Shown: positions 63,309-64,000 of the stretch, piece by piece
How positions within the stretch are numbered: position 1 is the stretch's first letter
Layout of the letters: each line of letters starts with the position of its first letter
Assembly: GCA_017522255.1 (NCBI GenBank)
Contig: JAFWZP010000077.1
Location: forward strand, 1 to 64,000
Length of the DNA: 64,000 bases
Direction: 5' to 3'
From: Bacteroidales bacterium
GTDB lineage: Bacteria; Bacteroidota; Bacteroidia; Bacteroidales; P3
Program-made: the position numbers and the translations under genes
The notes under the pieces: generated by a model
What the model saw: the letters and a program-made list of their open reading frames with translations, nothing else
Told to the model about the DNA's origin: nothing
The model's database searches: none

Positions 63309-63418
63309 TTGGCGTAAGGTCGTTACGTCATTGCCGTAACGGCGTTACGCTAATGCCGTTATGGCGTTACGCTATTGGCGTAAGGTCGTTACGCTAATGC
63401 CGTAACGGCGTTACGCAC
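63309..63418. repeat. five 22-bp partly palindromic tandem repeats
   Basis: Five units in exact 22-base register starting at 63309, 63331, 63353, 63375 and 63397. The core is gccgtaacggcgttacgc or ggcgtaaggtcgttacgc, each with an internal inverted repeat (cgtaa/ttacg). Units 2 and 5 are the most alike, as are 1 and 4. GC content is far above the surroundings. There are no spacers, so it is not a CRISPR array; it looks like iterons or a multi-operator. It lies about 230 bases upstream of the DUF262 start. Confidence 0.9.
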
Positions 63419-63614
63419 AAATCTCTTCACAACAAATAAAATATCATCTCTCGGATTTTGCCAGTCGTTTGCTCAGATTTTTATTTAGATTGCTGTTCTT
63501 GAGGTGTTTCTTCGCTTTACTTGTCTATTTCTATTTAGATCCCTCCATATCAAAAAAAATAATTGTTTCTTGTTCATTATTTTCAAATCTATATTCCTCA
63601 TATCTTTGTATTTT

Positions 63615-63886
63615 AGGCAACTTCTAAAAATTGCTTTGCAAGTGATTTGCGGATTTTTCTAGAGACGTACCGAGGTGCGTCTTTGCAATGCATAGCGGGC
63701 TATGCGATTGAAAAAGAAATAGAAAGATTACAACAAAAAATGCAACGTTGCGATTAAGCGAGTAAAGAGCAATGCCTAAGCATTAGCTCTTTCGAGCGAT
63801 AGCAACATCGACGAAGTCAACGCACGCAAAAGTTCAGGAAAGAGTGTATAAACTTAGTACGAACGTGGAATTTTTAGAAGTTGCCT
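63615..63886. mobile_element. 272-bp MITE-like element
   Basis: Terminal inverted repeats aggcaacttctaaaaatt (63615-63632) and aatttttagaagttgcct (63869-63886) are perfect over 18 bases. The interior has no open frame of note and contains an agacgtaccgaggtgcgtct palindrome. No transposase is in the window. Isolated or worn ends of the same type occur at 13410-13500, 16267, 57549, 60077 and 63118, so the family has been active here. No clear target duplication is seen (at most tt). Confidence 0.75.
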
Positions 63887-63937
63887 TTACAATAAATACC
63901 CCACACTTAGCCATCAAAACTATGTGAGTTTTAACCC

Positions 63938-63976
63938 AAAAGTGCCATACTTTTGGGTCGAGAGTATGGCACTTTT
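63938..63976. repeat. aaaagtgccata hairpin at the window's end
   Basis: aaaagtgccatac and gtatggcactttt pair perfectly around 13 bases. Preceded by ccacacttagccatcaaaac, like the ccacacttg at 49741 before the nested palindrome. It is probably another copy of that repeat, cut by the window edge. Confidence 0.75.
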
Positions 63977-64000
63977 GAAGTGTAAGTTACGTGGATTTTT

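Noticed and set aside
63185-63397. 70-codon ORF ending in the palindromic array
   Set aside because: Only open because the 22-bp units happen to lack stops in this frame. It overlaps the promoter of the DUF262 gene on the other strand.
63309-63418. CRISPR array
   Set aside because: The units are directly adjacent, without unique spacers, and no cas gene is in the window.

Overview
The window looks like a chromosomal segment of a member of the Bacteroidales (phylum Bacteroidota). The DNA is AT-rich. Many genes are preceded by the Bacteroidota -7 box TAnnTTTG rather than by a Shine-Dalgarno sequence. Lineage-typical genes include a fused lpxC/fabZ, the Bacteroidota form of omega (rpoZ), an HU-like protein beside a BT4734-type primase/helicase, an UpxY-like antiterminator and a FISUMP-domain lipoprotein. 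I cannot name the genus.

Layout. 0.2-3.7 kb: a secreted coiled-coil/barrel protein overlapped by a repeat-rich lipoprotein whose C-terminal FISUMP domain ends in a segment resembling the variable region of a diversity-generating retroelement target. 3.7-4.6 kb: a small cassette with one unknown gene between direct repeats. 4.7-7.4 kb: two exported C1-family cysteine peptidases. 7.5-20.9 kb: core envelope and housekeeping genes (lpxA, lpxC/fabZ, a LysM protein, guaA, bamD, rpoZ, an interrupted coaBC, murF, two small secreted proteins, a GME-fold protein, lptB). 21-24 kb: smpB and an ExbB-ExbD-TonB set. 24-28 kb: HU-like protein and primase/helicase in a repeat-rich setting. 28.8-32.5 kb: a minus-strand operon (possible 38-codon ORF, nadC, YihY-type membrane protein, thioesterase, RlmL-like methyltransferase). 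33-38.7 kb: small unknown genes, an RsmI-like methylase, dprA and an isolated atpD-atpC pair. 38.9-49.6 kb: a GH2 protein lacking several catalytic residues, pyrC, asd, rpe, cvpA, a coiled-coil protein, an UpxY-like protein, a DUF2807 protein and a lipoprotein.

49.6-64 kb is accessory in character. It contains two tandem two-gene operons encoding four related secreted proteins. Each operon starts from an almost identical promoter module and is bordered by a roughly 220-bp repeat with a conserved frame and a changing hairpin core. Further on are a discoidin-like lipoprotein, an AAA/DUF4143 ATPase, an ECF sigma operon, an ATPase remnant, a DUF262/HNH GmrSD-like defence gene, a five-unit array of 22-bp partly palindromic repeats, and a 272-bp MITE-like element whose ends recur elsewhere in the window.

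Most notable: the interchangeable-core hairpin repeats and the operon duplication they border; the retroelement-like C-terminus at 3.5-3.65 kb without a reverse transcriptase in the window; the in-frame stop in coaBC; the GH2 protein with a degenerate active site; and the palindromic array near the DUF262 gene. No rRNA or tRNA gene and no CRISPR array was recognised. All family assignments are from reading the sequence; no database search was run.
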